A stretch of 64,000 nt of DNA, taken from JALZCH01 sp036387135 (GTDB lineage Bacteria; Acidobacteriota; Blastocatellia; Pyrinomonadales; Pyrinomonadaceae). Where the stretch lies: positions 50,483-114,482 of the forward strand of contig DASVUH010000044.1 of the NCBI GenBank assembly GCA_036387135.1, read 5' to 3'. The translations under genes were made by a program, and so were the position numbers. Each line of letters begins with the position of its first letter. Position 1 is the stretch's first letter. Shown piece by piece: positions 8,888 to 18,312 of this stretch. Below the pieces are notes generated by a model. The model was not told where the DNA came from. It made no database searches and saw only the letters and a program-made list of their open reading frames with translations.

Positions 8888-8988
8888 ATTTTCGGCAACG
8901 TTAAAAGCGATTCTCACATCTTTTGTCCTTCCGGTTTCTGCTCTTCCTTAACGTTTATTCCCATTAATCGTATTTATTAAGGTTTAAA

Positions 8989-10011
8989 ATGAGGGTTAAA
9001 AATATTCGATTCGTTATCGCTTTTCTGCTTTTCGCGGTTATTTGTAAGGCTCAGACGGTTAACTCACAAGAATGGATTCGTTTAGAAATGTCTGCCAAGA
9101 ATTTTTCACTGGCTTTGCCGCAGAATTATCTTGTTGACAAAGAAAATCTTGATGCCAGCTTTTTTGTTCGCCCGATTGCGGCTGAACCCACAAATATATT
9201 TACCGGAAGCGGCTTACCTAAGTTGATTAAAGTTAATTCCCAGATTAGGTTAATGGCTTATCTTGACGAAACATATATAGATTTCGAGGAGCGACAGCTT
9301 TTTCAGGTCAGCCGCGCTAAAGATTATTTATGGCATTTTATTCCGCATGATTCATTGAAGGATTATCGAATTCAGGATTTTGAGGTTGAGGACTTTTTCG
9401 CGCGGCTTTACGTTCGTGAAAGCAGCGAAATTTCGGCAATAAAATTATACATAACTTATAAAGAAAAAGTGTTTATCTTAAGTTCTCGCGTTAACGCCGC
9501 AAACACTACGGTTCTGAAAAAACTTTTGAGATCCGTCAGATTAAACGGAAAGGTAATTTTGAAAGAAGACCAGCCGAATGCGACGGAGATTGTTAATAGC
9601 GTTCCAATTTCATCTTTAAAAACCAGTTCCGAAATTAATGCGGCTTTGGCTAATAAATCGGGAAAACAGACTTCCAAGTTGATTTTCGGACAGAATTATT
9701 CAACTAATGATAATCAAAATGAGCATAGCGAAGATAAAAAAATATATTCGCGTCCTCTTTTAATTCTCCGTCAACCAAGAAAATACGCATATTTTGAACC
9801 GGGAGAAAAGTTTACCGGCGTTGTGCGATTTAAAATTTCCTTTTTAAGCAGCGGCAGCATCGGGGAAGTTGTGTTATTGACCGATACTCCAAAATCGCTG
9901 GCTCAAAAACTGTTTAAGGAAATTCAGGAAATAAAGTTTTTGCCCGCGCAGATCGATGGAAATTCAGTTGATTTTAACAGGACGATGGAATATCAATTCG
10001 ACATCAAATAA
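8989..10011 (+). CDS. Secreted TonB-C-terminal-domain protein, paralogue of the 5.5-kb gene
   Basis: 340 aa with the same architecture as the protein encoded at 5498. A signal peptide comes first, then a central domain with the shared opening W-x-R-L/E...FSLALPQNYLV (compare FSATLPADFDV in the first). The tail is TonB_C-like (LILRQPRKYAYFEPGEKFTGV ... closing MEYQFDIK). Overall similarity is modest, so the duplication is old. The start at 8989 follows AAGG with short spacing. dusB begins 29 bp after the stop. Confidence 0.72.
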   Translation: MRVKNIRFVIAFLLFAVICKAQTVNSQEWIRLEMSAKNFSLALPQNYLVDKENLDASFFVRPIAAEPTNIFTGSGLPKLIKVNSQIRLMAYLDETYIDFEERQLFQVSRAKDYLWHFIPHDSLKDYRIQDFEVEDFFARLYVRESSEISAIKLYITYKEKVFILSSRVNAANTTVLKKLLRSVRLNGKVILKEDQPNATEIVNSVPISSLKTSSEINAALANKSGKQTSKLIFGQNYSTNDNQNEHSEDKKIYSRPLLILRQPRKYAYFEPGEKFTGVVRFKISFLSSGSIGEVVLLTDTPKSLAQKLFKEIQEIKFLPAQIDGNSVDFNRTMEYQFDIK

Positions 10012-10040
10012 AGATATAATCGTCTGATAAATTATACGAG

Positions 10041-11117
10041 ATGAAATCGTTTAAGATTCGCAACATTGAAATCAATCCGCCGCTTGTTCTCTCGCCGATG
10101 GCGGGCGTCACGGATTATTCTTTTCGCCGAATGGCAAAGCGGCGCGGCGGAATCGGTTTGACCGTTTCCGAGTTTATTTCGGTCGAAGGCTTGACGCGCA
10201 ACAACCCGAAATCGAAACGGCAGATGCGTTTTTGGGCGGAAGAACGCCCGTTTGCCGTGCAGATTTTCGGCGGGCAGCCCGAACGAATGATGATGGCGGC
10301 GCAAATGGCTGAAGAAGTCGGCGCGGATATTTTGGATATAAACTGCGGCTGCCCCGCGCCGAAAGTCGTCAAAAACGGCGGCGGCAGCGGTTTGCTTAGG
10401 GATTTGCCCCGACTCGAAACGATTTTGAAAGAAATCAAAAAAGCGATTTCGATTCCGCTGACTTTAAAATTTCGCGCCGGTTATTCGGACGCTTCTTTGA
10501 ATTATCTGGAAGTCGCGCGCCTCGCCGAAGATTGCGGCATCGAGCATTTACAGTTGCACGGGCGCACTAAAGAACAGGGCTACAAAGGCTTGGCGAATTG
10601 GGATTACGTTCGCGAAGTGAAAGAAGCCGTTTCGATTCCGGTATCCGGGAGCGGCGATGTCGTCTCAATCGAAGGCGCTTTGCAAAAATGGCGCGAAACG
10701 AATTGCGACGGAATTTTAATCGGTCGCGGCGCGATGCAAAACCCCTGGATTTTTCGCCAAATCGAAGACGTTTTGGCTGGGCGCGAACCGTTTCAGCCGA
10801 CTTTGCAGGATAAACAGGATTGTCTGCTCGAATATTTTGAGATGTTATTGGAAGATATGCCGGAAATCCCCGCTCTCGGCAAAATGAAACAGCTTGCCGG
10901 GCAGTTTACAAAAGGCTTGGTCGGCGGCGCGCAGTTTCGCCAGACGCTTTATCATTCGCACTCGGTCGGGGAAGTTCTGGACAACATCGGCAGCTATTTC
11001 GAGACCTTGCAAGCGGGCGGAACTTACGGCGACGGTTTGGTCGAAACCCAAGCTGAAACGCTGGATTCATGCGACGCCGCTAGCGAAGATTCTTGCGAAA
11101 TTGCAGTTGCAGCTTAA
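10041..11117 (+). CDS. dusB: tRNA-dihydrouridine synthase (DusB type)
   Basis: 358 aa. This FMN-dependent enzyme reduces uridine in the tRNA D-loop. Diagnostic segments are SPMAGVTDYSFRRMAKRRGG at the N-terminus, the catalytic-cysteine region INCGCPAPKVVKNGGGSGLL, HGRTKEQGYKGLANW, and the FMN-phosphate-binding GILIGRGAMQNPWIF. The length fits the DusB subgroup. A short acidic C-terminal tail (residues ~330-358) goes beyond the core fold. The gene converges on the membrane protein at 11197. Confidence 0.93.
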   Translation: MKSFKIRNIEINPPLVLSPMAGVTDYSFRRMAKRRGGIGLTVSEFISVEGLTRNNPKSKRQMRFWAEERPFAVQIFGGQPERMMMAAQMAEEVGADILDINCGCPAPKVVKNGGGSGLLRDLPRLETILKEIKKAISIPLTLKFRAGYSDASLNYLEVARLAEDCGIEHLQLHGRTKEQGYKGLANWDYVREVKEAVSIPVSGSGDVVSIEGALQKWRETNCDGILIGRGAMQNPWIFRQIEDVLAGREPFQPTLQDKQDCLLEYFEMLLEDMPEIPALGKMKQLAGQFTKGLVGGAQFRQTLYHSHSVGEVLDNIGSYFETLQAGGTYGDGLVETQAETLDSCDAASEDSCEIAVAA

Positions 11118-11196
11118 GTGCTGATAACAGTGGCGCAAACTTTTTCACGCCCCTTTGTTTAATCGCAAATTCTTTCAGAATTATTGCCAAGGTGAT

Positions 11197-12681
11197 TTAA
11201 TCCGCTTTGCGAAAAACGTAAAATGAATCCGGTTCGAAAATTCCCGTTTTCCAGCAAATATTTCCTGCAAAAACTATCGGGCGATAACCTTCAAGCTCGA
11301 TTTTCGCGTTCGGCTCAAGATGATCGGAAGCGATGATTACCGCGTCGGGTTTCTCAGTTTGTATCGTGTCAACAAGCTGCGGGTAAAAGCCGACCGGCGT
11401 TTGATTGGCGTGTGACCAGAACCAGATTCGTCCTTTGGAGCCGTTGTTGAAATTATAAAAAATATTTTCATTAAAATACGGCAAAATTGCGATTGATTTC
11501 CATCCGCTGACGAATATTCTTTTATTCTCCAAACCATTTTCTTTAATAAACTTTGCCGTCGCGTAGCCGCCCGAATAAGGTTGAAATAAATCATAACGAA
11601 TCGAGTAAGCCGCCCAGTAAACTTGAACCGCGAGAACCATCGTAATCATCGCCAGAACAGCCCGCGCGTAAATCGTTCGATTCTCGCTTTCGTCTCTGGC
11701 GAAACTGAGCCAGAGAACGAAAATCCAGAGAAAAAACAAAATGCCTTCGTGCCATAAATTGCGGTATTTGACGGCGAGAAAAATCAGGTTTAGCAGCAGC
11801 GGGAGCAAGTAGAGAAGCGTTAACTTTTTCCGGCGCAGCCAGAAAAAGGTTGCGGCTAGAATCAGGAGCGAACAGATAATTTGTAAATCAATGAACCTGC
11901 TCGTTTCATCCATCACGAGCGAGCCGGAAATCATCAATTTGCTGGAATCCAGGAAATTGAGCAAACTGTAATTATTCTCCCGCGCGAAAGTCTGATCCGG
12001 CGGCGGCATTAGCGTTAAAACAACAAAACCTGCCCCCAGCGCGAAAATCAAAACAGCGGCGGCGTGTCGAATTTTCAAGGCGCTGTCGAGCCGCTTTCGA
12101 GCTTTTACGAGATCGAAAAGATAAACCGCAAAAAGAGCGCAGGCGACCAGCCATGTATGAGCGCTGACGTTGGCGAAAAGCGAAAGCAGCAAGGCGTAAA
12201 GAATCGGCTTCTCAATTCTTTTCTCGTATTTAATTGCAATCAGAAACAAAAAAAACGGAATTAAACAATAACTTCTCGATACAACGCCATACTGGAAAAA
12301 AGTGAAATAGGTAAAAGGAAAAAGCGCTTTGATTATTAACGGAAACGGCGAATAACGCAAAAACAAAAAGACGCCCGCCGCCGCAAAAACGGCTGATAAA
12401 ACATTAACCGAGAAATACGGCAAACCGAGCTTTGCCGGAATCAGCACCAGCAAATACCAAAGTGCCGGATGCCCATCATAACGAAGATTTCTGATTAAAA
12501 TCTCCACCAAACTGAAATCGTTAACGTGCAGCCACGGCTGCGCTTCGTCCATCCACGGCTCGTGATTAAAAACCGTTAGTGCCAGCAAAATTATGTAAGC
12601 GGCAAAAATGAATATCCACAGTTTACTTTTAAGACTTTCGGTTTTATAAAAGTTAGACCAAAATGAATTGATGATCGGCAT
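11197..12681 (-). CDS. GT-C-like multi-pass membrane protein
   Basis: 494 aa with roughly ten to twelve hydrophobic segments. The first extracytoplasmic loop carries EPWMDEAQPW, an acidic motif placed as in GT-C glycosyltransferases (GT39/ArnT-type), where such an acidic residue is catalytic. It is followed by a soluble C-terminal domain (KFIKENGLENKRIFVSGWKS...). Transfer of a sugar from a polyprenyl donor to an envelope acceptor is inferred from this layout only. It is divergent from the DUF2142 gene at 12854, with 172 bp between the starts. Confidence 0.65.
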   Translation of the reverse strand: MPIINSFWSNFYKTESLKSKLWIFIFAAYIILLALTVFNHEPWMDEAQPWLHVNDFSLVEILIRNLRYDGHPALWYLLVLIPAKLGLPYFSVNVLSAVFAAAGVFLFLRYSPFPLIIKALFPFTYFTFFQYGVVSRSYCLIPFFLFLIAIKYEKRIEKPILYALLLSLFANVSAHTWLVACALFAVYLFDLVKARKRLDSALKIRHAAAVLIFALGAGFVVLTLMPPPDQTFARENNYSLLNFLDSSKLMISGSLVMDETSRFIDLQIICSLLILAATFFWLRRKKLTLLYLLPLLLNLIFLAVKYRNLWHEGILFFLWIFVLWLSFARDESENRTIYARAVLAMITMVLAVQVYWAAYSIRYDLFQPYSGGYATAKFIKENGLENKRIFVSGWKSIAILPYFNENIFYNFNNGSKGRIWFWSHANQTPVGFYPQLVDTIQTEKPDAVIIASDHLEPNAKIELEGYRPIVFAGNICWKTGIFEPDSFYVFRKAD

Positions 12682-12853
12682 AAAGTAATCAATATACGCA
12701 TCATTTCATCGCCGCGAAAGTTTGCAGGTAAGCTTTTCGGGAAAACAGATTGATTCTGAAATGTATATTATTCGCGGAGATTGTGTAAGGTTTCAGGATT
12801 TGAGCGTTCTAACAAATTGATCGTCCGGTTCGGGCTTATTTTATTAATCAAAA

Positions 12854-14254
12854 ATGATTGCGAAAAAAGAAATACGGGGCAAAGCGCGCCCGTTCGGCAA
12901 GCCTCAAAATGTGCTGCTGCTTTTAGGCGGGATATTCGGGCTGTTGTTTGTATTCTTAACGCCACCGGCGCTGGTCGGGGATGAACCGAATCATTTTTTT
13001 CGCGCTTACCAAATTTCCGAAGGCGTAATTATCGGCGAAAAACGAGAGCATTTGAGCGGTGGCTGGATTCCGAAAAGCGTTCTGCTGGTCAACCGCAAAC
13101 TGGTCGGCGATATTGAGATGAAAAGGGAGGTCAAATTCGACACCCGGCTCATTTCCGAATTCCTCTATCTACCGCTCAACGACGAAGATAAAGTTTTCGA
13201 GCGTTTTCCGAATACGGTTATTTACAACCCGATTCCTTACGCGCCGCAGGTCGTCGGGATTTTAATCGGAAAATTTTTTAATGCCTCGCCGCTTGTTTTG
13301 ATTTATCTGGCGAGAATCGTTAATTTACTTTTTTTCCTAATCCTCGCTTATCTGGCAATCGTGACGACTCCAGTTCACAAGTGGGTTTTTTGCCTGCTTT
13401 GCCTGACGCCGACAAACGTCTTTCAGGTCGCTTCCGTTTCGGCTGACGCTTTTACATACGGCATTTGTTTTCTGACGATTGCTTATTTTTTATCTCTCGC
13501 GTTGAACGAAGAGCGAAAATTAAAAGCCGTTGACGTTGTCAAAATCTTTGTTCTTTCTATACCGGCGGTTTTGAGCAAGCAGGCTTATGTTTTGCTTCCG
13601 CTGCTTTTTCTGATAATTCCCGGTTGGAAATTTACATCAATCCGAAACCGTTTGATTACATTTCTCGCGCTGATAGCGGTTTGTATCGGCAGCGTGGCTG
13701 CCTGGTCGGCGGCTGTTAAACCGATTTTTCTGCCGTACAGAATTGACCAGCCGATAAGTCCCGAAGAACAGTTGCGCTTTATAATAAGCGCGCCGTTTTA
13801 TTTCGTCTGGATGGTAATCAGAGAATATACCTTTAATTTCTGGTTTTATTTTAAATCGTTTTCCGGGCAGTTAACCTGGTGGGATTTATACGTTCCGGGT
13901 TTTCTTCCGGTCGTCGTTTTCGCCGTTCTGATTGCTTTTGCCTTGCTTGATAAAGATTCCAATTACGTTTTGCCGCGTTGGAGCAAAGCGATTTGCTCGG
14001 TGATATTCATCGGTACTGCGTTTATCGTCGCTACGCTGTTGTATATGACGTGGTCACCGATTCGCGGAAGCGGCATCGAAGGAATTCAAGGCAGATATTT
14101 TATACCGATTGCCCCGCTCTTTTTCTTGCTTTTTTATAACAAGAAAGTAGAATGGAATCTTTTTGACGATTACGCGCACAAAATTGTTTATCTAACGGTT
14201 GTCGTTTCGTTGTTAATTACGGCAAATAGTGTAATTTGGCGGTATTATGTTTGA
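12854..14254 (+). CDS. DUF2142 family membrane protein
   Basis: 466 aa with about ten membrane segments. The opening LTPPALVGDEPNHFFRAYQI (acidic pair in the first loop) and the later SPIRGSGIEGIQGRYFIPI are characteristic of DUF2142, a GT-C-fold family often found in polysaccharide or cell-wall glycan loci. Together with the GT-C-like gene at 11197 and the UGM-like oxidoreductase immediately downstream, it suggests a small surface-glycan locus. Confidence 0.8.
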   Translation: MIAKKEIRGKARPFGKPQNVLLLLGGIFGLLFVFLTPPALVGDEPNHFFRAYQISEGVIIGEKREHLSGGWIPKSVLLVNRKLVGDIEMKREVKFDTRLISEFLYLPLNDEDKVFERFPNTVIYNPIPYAPQVVGILIGKFFNASPLVLIYLARIVNLLFFLILAYLAIVTTPVHKWVFCLLCLTPTNVFQVASVSADAFTYGICFLTIAYFLSLALNEERKLKAVDVVKIFVLSIPAVLSKQAYVLLPLLFLIIPGWKFTSIRNRLITFLALIAVCIGSVAAWSAAVKPIFLPYRIDQPISPEEQLRFIISAPFYFVWMVIREYTFNFWFYFKSFSGQLTWWDLYVPGFLPVVVFAVLIAFALLDKDSNYVLPRWSKAICSVIFIGTAFIVATLLYMTWSPIRGSGIEGIQGRYFIPIAPLFFLLFYNKKVEWNLFDDYAHKIVYLTVVVSLLITANSVIWRYYV

Positions 14255-14345
14255 AAGACTACGGTAAAAGTCGTTATTAACCGATAAAATATTCAATTAC
14301 CTTTTTAAATCAACGAAAAAATTGGCATCTGAGAATTATATACGA

Positions 14346-15869
14346 ATGAATAAAACTGAACTGCGCCCTCGAAGGGTTGCAATTATCGGAGCCGGTCCCG
14401 CGGGACTAACGGCAGCTTATACTCTGCTCAAAAAAGATAAAGAGGTTGACGTAACGATTTTTGAAGCCGACCCGGAATATGTCGGCGGCATTTCGAGAAC
14501 CGTTAAATATAAAGATTTCCGCTTCGACATCGGCGGTCACCGCTTTTTCTCAAAATCGAAAGAAGTCGAGGATTTTTGGACGGAAATTCTTCCCCACGAT
14601 ATGCTCGACCGACCGCGTTCTTCGCGCATTTTCTATCGCGGCAAATTCTTTTCCTATCCGCTCAAAGCGTTTGAAGCCTTGTTCAAGCTCGGCGTGTTTG
14701 AATCTACGGCTTGCTTGCTTTCCTACTTTAAAGCTCAAGCCGCGCCAATTGATAATCCGAAAAATTTTGAAGACTGGGTGAGCAATAAATTCGGAAAACG
14801 GCTGTTCTCGATCTTTTTCAAAACTTATACGGAAAAAGTCTGGGGAATGAACTGCAAAGACATTTCAGCAGATTGGGCGGCGCAGCGAATCAAAGGTCTC
14901 TCGCTGGCTTCAGCCGTTAAAAACGCTCTCCTGCCAAAAAGAAAGCCGAAAAACCGCAAAGAAGTTATCAAAACATTAATTGACACTTTCCGTTACCCGC
15001 GACTCGGACCGGGAATGATGTGGGAAGCCTGCGCCGAAAAAATCAAGGAAATGGGCGGAAACGTTTTGATGGGGCGCAAAGTCGTCGGTTGCGATTGGGA
15101 CGAAAAGCGCAATTTCTGGGCGATTAAAATTCGTGATGCAAACGGGGAAGAAAGCCAAATTCAAGCCGAGCACGTCGTTTCCTCGGCTCCGATGAGACAA
15201 TTGGGTTTGTCGCTCGCGCCGAAACTTTCGGATTCGGCAATAAATGCCGCCAATTCTTTAAAATATCGTGATTTTATAACCGTCGCGCTCATCGTCAAAG
15301 ACCGCGAGCAGTTTACCGACAACTGGATTTATATTCACGACCCGAAAGTTAAAGTCGGCAGAATTCAGAACTTCAAATCGTGGTCGCCCGAAATGGTTCC
15401 CGACCCGGAAATGTGCTGTTACGGTCTGGAATATTTTTGTTTTGAAGGCGACGGATTATGGGCTTCTTCGGATGAAAATCTGATTGAATTAGCCAAAACC
15501 GAAATCGAAAAGATCGGCTTGGTCAAGGCGGGCGATGTCGTGGACGGCTGCGTCGTCCGGCAGCCGAAAGCATATCCGATTTACGACGATGAATATGCGG
15601 CGCACGTCGAGACTCTTAAAACCGAAATCGAAACGAACTTTCCGACAATGCACGTCGTCGGTCGTAACGGGATGCATAAATATAACAACCAGGATCACGC
15701 GATGATGACGGCGATGCTTTGCGCGGAAAATATTTTAGCGGAAAAACGGCTTTACGACGTGTGGCAGGTTAATCAGGATGCCGAATATCACGAAGAAGGA
15801 AACGCGGGCGACCAATCATCAGCGAGCGGGCTGCGAGCCGTTCCCACGCGAGTCGAATACTCAAGCTAA
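14346..15869 (+). CDS. FAD-dependent oxidoreductase, UDP-galactopyranose-mutase/amine-oxidase-like
   Basis: 507 aa from the ATG at 14346; an upstream in-frame TTG at 14322 would add eight residues ahead of the Rossmann strand and has no better ribosome site. The N-terminus has the dinucleotide motif VAIIGAGPAGLTAAY and an acidic FEAD at the end of strand two. GGISRTV and FDIGGHRFF are the flavin-contact pattern shared by protoporphyrinogen-oxidase-like and UGM-like enzymes. The C-terminus has the final FAD motif VVGRNGMHKYNNQDHAMM. The substrate is unknown; proximity to DUF2142 and GT-C genes suggests sugar-nucleotide or lipid-linked-sugar chemistry. Confidence 0.82.
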   Translation: MNKTELRPRRVAIIGAGPAGLTAAYTLLKKDKEVDVTIFEADPEYVGGISRTVKYKDFRFDIGGHRFFSKSKEVEDFWTEILPHDMLDRPRSSRIFYRGKFFSYPLKAFEALFKLGVFESTACLLSYFKAQAAPIDNPKNFEDWVSNKFGKRLFSIFFKTYTEKVWGMNCKDISADWAAQRIKGLSLASAVKNALLPKRKPKNRKEVIKTLIDTFRYPRLGPGMMWEACAEKIKEMGGNVLMGRKVVGCDWDEKRNFWAIKIRDANGEESQIQAEHVVSSAPMRQLGLSLAPKLSDSAINAANSLKYRDFITVALIVKDREQFTDNWIYIHDPKVKVGRIQNFKSWSPEMVPDPEMCCYGLEYFCFEGDGLWASSDENLIELAKTEIEKIGLVKAGDVVDGCVVRQPKAYPIYDDEYAAHVETLKTEIETNFPTMHVVGRNGMHKYNNQDHAMMTAMLCAENILAEKRLYDVWQVNQDAEYHEEGNAGDQSSASGLRAVPTRVEYSS

Positions 15870-15900
15870 AAAGCAAAAAAAGACTGTATAATCTCAAAAT

Positions 15901-15928
15901 AAAAAAGGCGCAGTTGAGCGCCTTTTTT
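15901..15928. terminator. Bidirectional terminator between the oxidoreductase and glmS
   Basis: AAAAAAGGCGC (15901-15911) and GCGCCTTTTTT (15918-15928) form an 11-bp stem with a 6-base loop and T tracts in both directions, between convergent genes. Confidence 0.9.
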
Positions 15929-15939
15929 ATTTTGTAAAG

Positions 15940-17802
15940 TTACTCAACCGTTACGGATTTTGCCAGATTTCGCGGCTGATCAACATCACACCCGCGTCTG
16001 ACTGCAATGTGATACGACAGAAGCTGCAACGGAACAACCGCCAGAATCGGCATCAGCAAATCCGACGCCTCCGGTATCGAAACGACGTGATCCGAAACTT
16101 TTGAAGACATTTCATCGCCTTCGGTTAAAATCGAAATCACGATTCCGTCGCGCGCCTTGACTTCGACGATGTTTGAATGCGTTTTTTCATAACGCAGCTC
16201 GCTCTGCGCGTTGCCGGTTTCGCGCGGATTGACGATGACGACCGGCAGACGTTCGTCAATCAGCGCGTTCGGACCGTGTTTCATTTCACCCGCCGGATAG
16301 CCTTCGGCGTGAATGTAAGAGATTTCTTTTAATTTCAGAGCGCCTTCGAGCGCGACCGGGAAATTTATTCCGCGTCCCAGATAAAGAAAATCCGTGCAGC
16401 GGAAAAATTCTTTTGATAATTCTTCGATGTCGTCCGAATCGTTTAAGAGATTTTCGATTTTGACGGGCAATTCAGCCAATTGCTGCGCGTGATATTTCGC
16501 TTTTTCGCCGTCGAGCTTGCCGCGCAGTTGACCGAGATAAAGCGCGAACAAATAAAGCGCGACCATTTGCGAAGTGAACGCTTTTGTCGAAGCGACACCG
16601 ATTTCCGGTCCGGCGTGCGTTAAAATCGTGCCGTCCGATTCGCGCGTAATCATCGAGCCTTGTACGTTGCAAATTGCCAGAATTTTGCAGCCCTGCTGTT
16701 TGGCTTCTCGCAAAGCTGCAATCGTATCGGCGGTTTCCCCGGATTGCGAAATAACGATCAGCAAAGTGTTTTCGTCCAGAACGGGCGAGCGATAGCGAAA
16801 CTCCGATGCGTAATCAACTTCAACCGGAACGCGCGCCAATTGTTCAATCATATATTTCCCGGCAAGCCCGGCGTGCCAAGAAGTGCCGCAGGCGGCGATT
16901 TTGATTGAAGTAACCTGCCGAAAATCTTCGTCCGTAATCTGCATCGGATCGAGATAAACCCGCCCGGTGTCCAAAGAAATTCTGCCCTGAACCGTGTCGC
17001 GGACGGCGCGCGGCTGCTCGTAGATTTCCTTGAGCATAAAATGCTTGAAGCCGCCTTTTTCCGCCGCAATCGGGTCCCACGTGATTCGCTGCTGTACGGG
17101 TTCGACAATGTTTCCGTCAAAATCGGTGACGCGAACGGAATCACGAGTTAAAACCGCAATTTCGCGGTCTCCCAAAAAGAAAACGTCGCGCGTATGCTGT
17201 AAAATCGGCGGAACATCCGATGCCACAAAAAATTCGCCGTCGCCTAAACCGATAACAACCGGCGGACCTTCGCGGACGGCGATAATCGTGTCGGGTTCAT
17301 CCGAAGATATAATCGAAAGCGCGAAAATTCCGCGCAGTTCTTTGACGGTTTGGCGCACCGCAAGTTCGAGATTTGCTGCGCCGTCGCGCATTTTTTCTTC
17401 GATTAAATGCGCGACGACTTCGGTGTCGGTTTCGGTCACGAAACGATGGTCAGAGGCGCGCAGGCGATCTTTTAACTGCGAATAATTTTCGATAATTCCG
17501 TTATGCACGACGACAATGCGCCCGGTGCAGTCGCGGTGCGGGTGCGCGTTTTCTTCGGTCGGGCGTCCGTGCGTCGCCCAGCGCGTGTGACCGATGCCGT
17601 AGTTTCCGTCCAAAGGACTTAAGCGGATACATTCTTCGAGATTGCGCAATTTGCCTTCGGCGCGGCGAATCTCCAATTTGTGATGATCGTCAACGACGGC
17701 GATTCCAGCCGAATCGTAACCGCGATATTCCAGCTTACGCAGCCCGTCAATAATGACCGGCACGACTTGTTTATTTCCAACGTAACCAACTATTCCGCAC
17801 AT
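15940..17802 (-). CDS. glmS: Glutamine--fructose-6-phosphate aminotransferase (isomerizing)
   Basis: 620 aa. It makes glucosamine-6-phosphate from fructose-6-phosphate and glutamine, the first step to UDP-GlcNAc. The mature N-terminus MCGIVGYVG presents catalytic Cys2 of the class II glutaminase domain (to about residue 230), with GHTRWATHG. Two SIS isomerase domains follow, with SQSGETADTIAALREAKQ and the C-terminal ending DQPRNLAKSVTVE. It is the last gene of the leftward yvcK-glmU-small genes-glmS run, only 10 bp after the preceding stop, so there is no space for a glmS ribozyme. Confidence 0.97.
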   Translation of the reverse strand: MCGIVGYVGNKQVVPVIIDGLRKLEYRGYDSAGIAVVDDHHKLEIRRAEGKLRNLEECIRLSPLDGNYGIGHTRWATHGRPTEENAHPHRDCTGRIVVVHNGIIENYSQLKDRLRASDHRFVTETDTEVVAHLIEEKMRDGAANLELAVRQTVKELRGIFALSIISSDEPDTIIAVREGPPVVIGLGDGEFFVASDVPPILQHTRDVFFLGDREIAVLTRDSVRVTDFDGNIVEPVQQRITWDPIAAEKGGFKHFMLKEIYEQPRAVRDTVQGRISLDTGRVYLDPMQITDEDFRQVTSIKIAACGTSWHAGLAGKYMIEQLARVPVEVDYASEFRYRSPVLDENTLLIVISQSGETADTIAALREAKQQGCKILAICNVQGSMITRESDGTILTHAGPEIGVASTKAFTSQMVALYLFALYLGQLRGKLDGEKAKYHAQQLAELPVKIENLLNDSDDIEELSKEFFRCTDFLYLGRGINFPVALEGALKLKEISYIHAEGYPAGEMKHGPNALIDERLPVVIVNPRETGNAQSELRYEKTHSNIVEVKARDGIVISILTEGDEMSSKVSDHVVSIPEASDLLMPILAVVPLQLLSYHIAVRRGCDVDQPRNLAKSVTVE

Positions 17803-17812
17803 AAATTAAATC

Positions 17813-18148
17813 TTATTCAGATGAGTGATAAACCTGCCAAATAACAATTAGAACCGCTTCTTCTTCCAGAGCGTTAAACGCCGATTTTCTGATTTCGTCG
17901 GTGTAATTTGAAAGTAATTCCAGATGTTCCTGAAAAGAAAAAGGCGTGTCCGTGTAAATTAAATTGACTCGGTCTTGAATTTTGCTTCCGAAGTTTGAAA
18001 GGTAACTGCCGTCAAGCCCGCGAATTATCGTACAGCCGCCGAAAGCGTAAGTGAATTCTTCATCAAGGGCTTGAATCAAATTCTGGTAAGAAGGCTTGAG
18101 CAAATCAGGTAGATAAACTTCAATTCTTCCCTTTGCGAACAGTGGCAA
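17813..18148 (-). CDS. Conserved-looking small protein of unknown function in the glmU-glmS operon
   Basis: 111 aa with no recognised family; a mixed alpha/beta composition ending in an alpha-helix and a hydrophobic strand (EEEAVLIVIWQVYH). The start is TTG at 18148, which I accept because AAAGGAGAAA lies at ideal distance upstream on this strand. The start region overlaps the end of the 49-codon gene by 29 bp, implying translational coupling. It sits 10 bp upstream of glmS. Confidence 0.6.
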   Translation of the reverse strand: MPLFAKGRIEVYLPDLLKPSYQNLIQALDEEFTYAFGGCTIIRGLDGSYLSNFGSKIQDRVNLIYTDTPFSFQEHLELLSNYTDEIRKSAFNALEEEAVLIVIWQVYHSSE

Positions 18149-18269
18149 TGAATTTCTCCTTTCGCTTGGAAAATTCCTTCACCCTCTTGATTGATTCTTC
18201 CTCTGAGAGTTTCGCCGGTTCGGGACGCTCAATTTTTACTTCTTTAACAATCTTCAAATTCCGTTTCAT
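18120..18269 (-). CDS. 49-residue highly charged small protein
   Basis: Reading from ATG at 18269 to TGA at 18120-18122 gives a short protein rich in Lys and Glu (begins MKRNLKIVKEVKIERPEP, ends RKGKN), with no membrane segment. Its 3' end overlaps the TTG start of the 111-aa gene in another frame, and the ribosome site for that gene lies inside this one. The arrangement resembles a two-gene unit of the toxin-antitoxin or regulator/effector type, but no motif supports that role. Confidence 0.5.
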   Translation of the reverse strand: MKRNLKIVKEVKIERPEPAKLSEEESIKRVKEFSKRKEKFIATVRKGKN

Positions 18270-18312
18270 TTTTTTAGCCTCGCAGCCTTATCAATTTTAA
18301 CACAGAACCTGT

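Noticed and set aside
17803..17812. glmS ribozyme upstream of glmS
   Set aside because: Only 10 bp separate glmS from the preceding gene; there is no room and no matching core.
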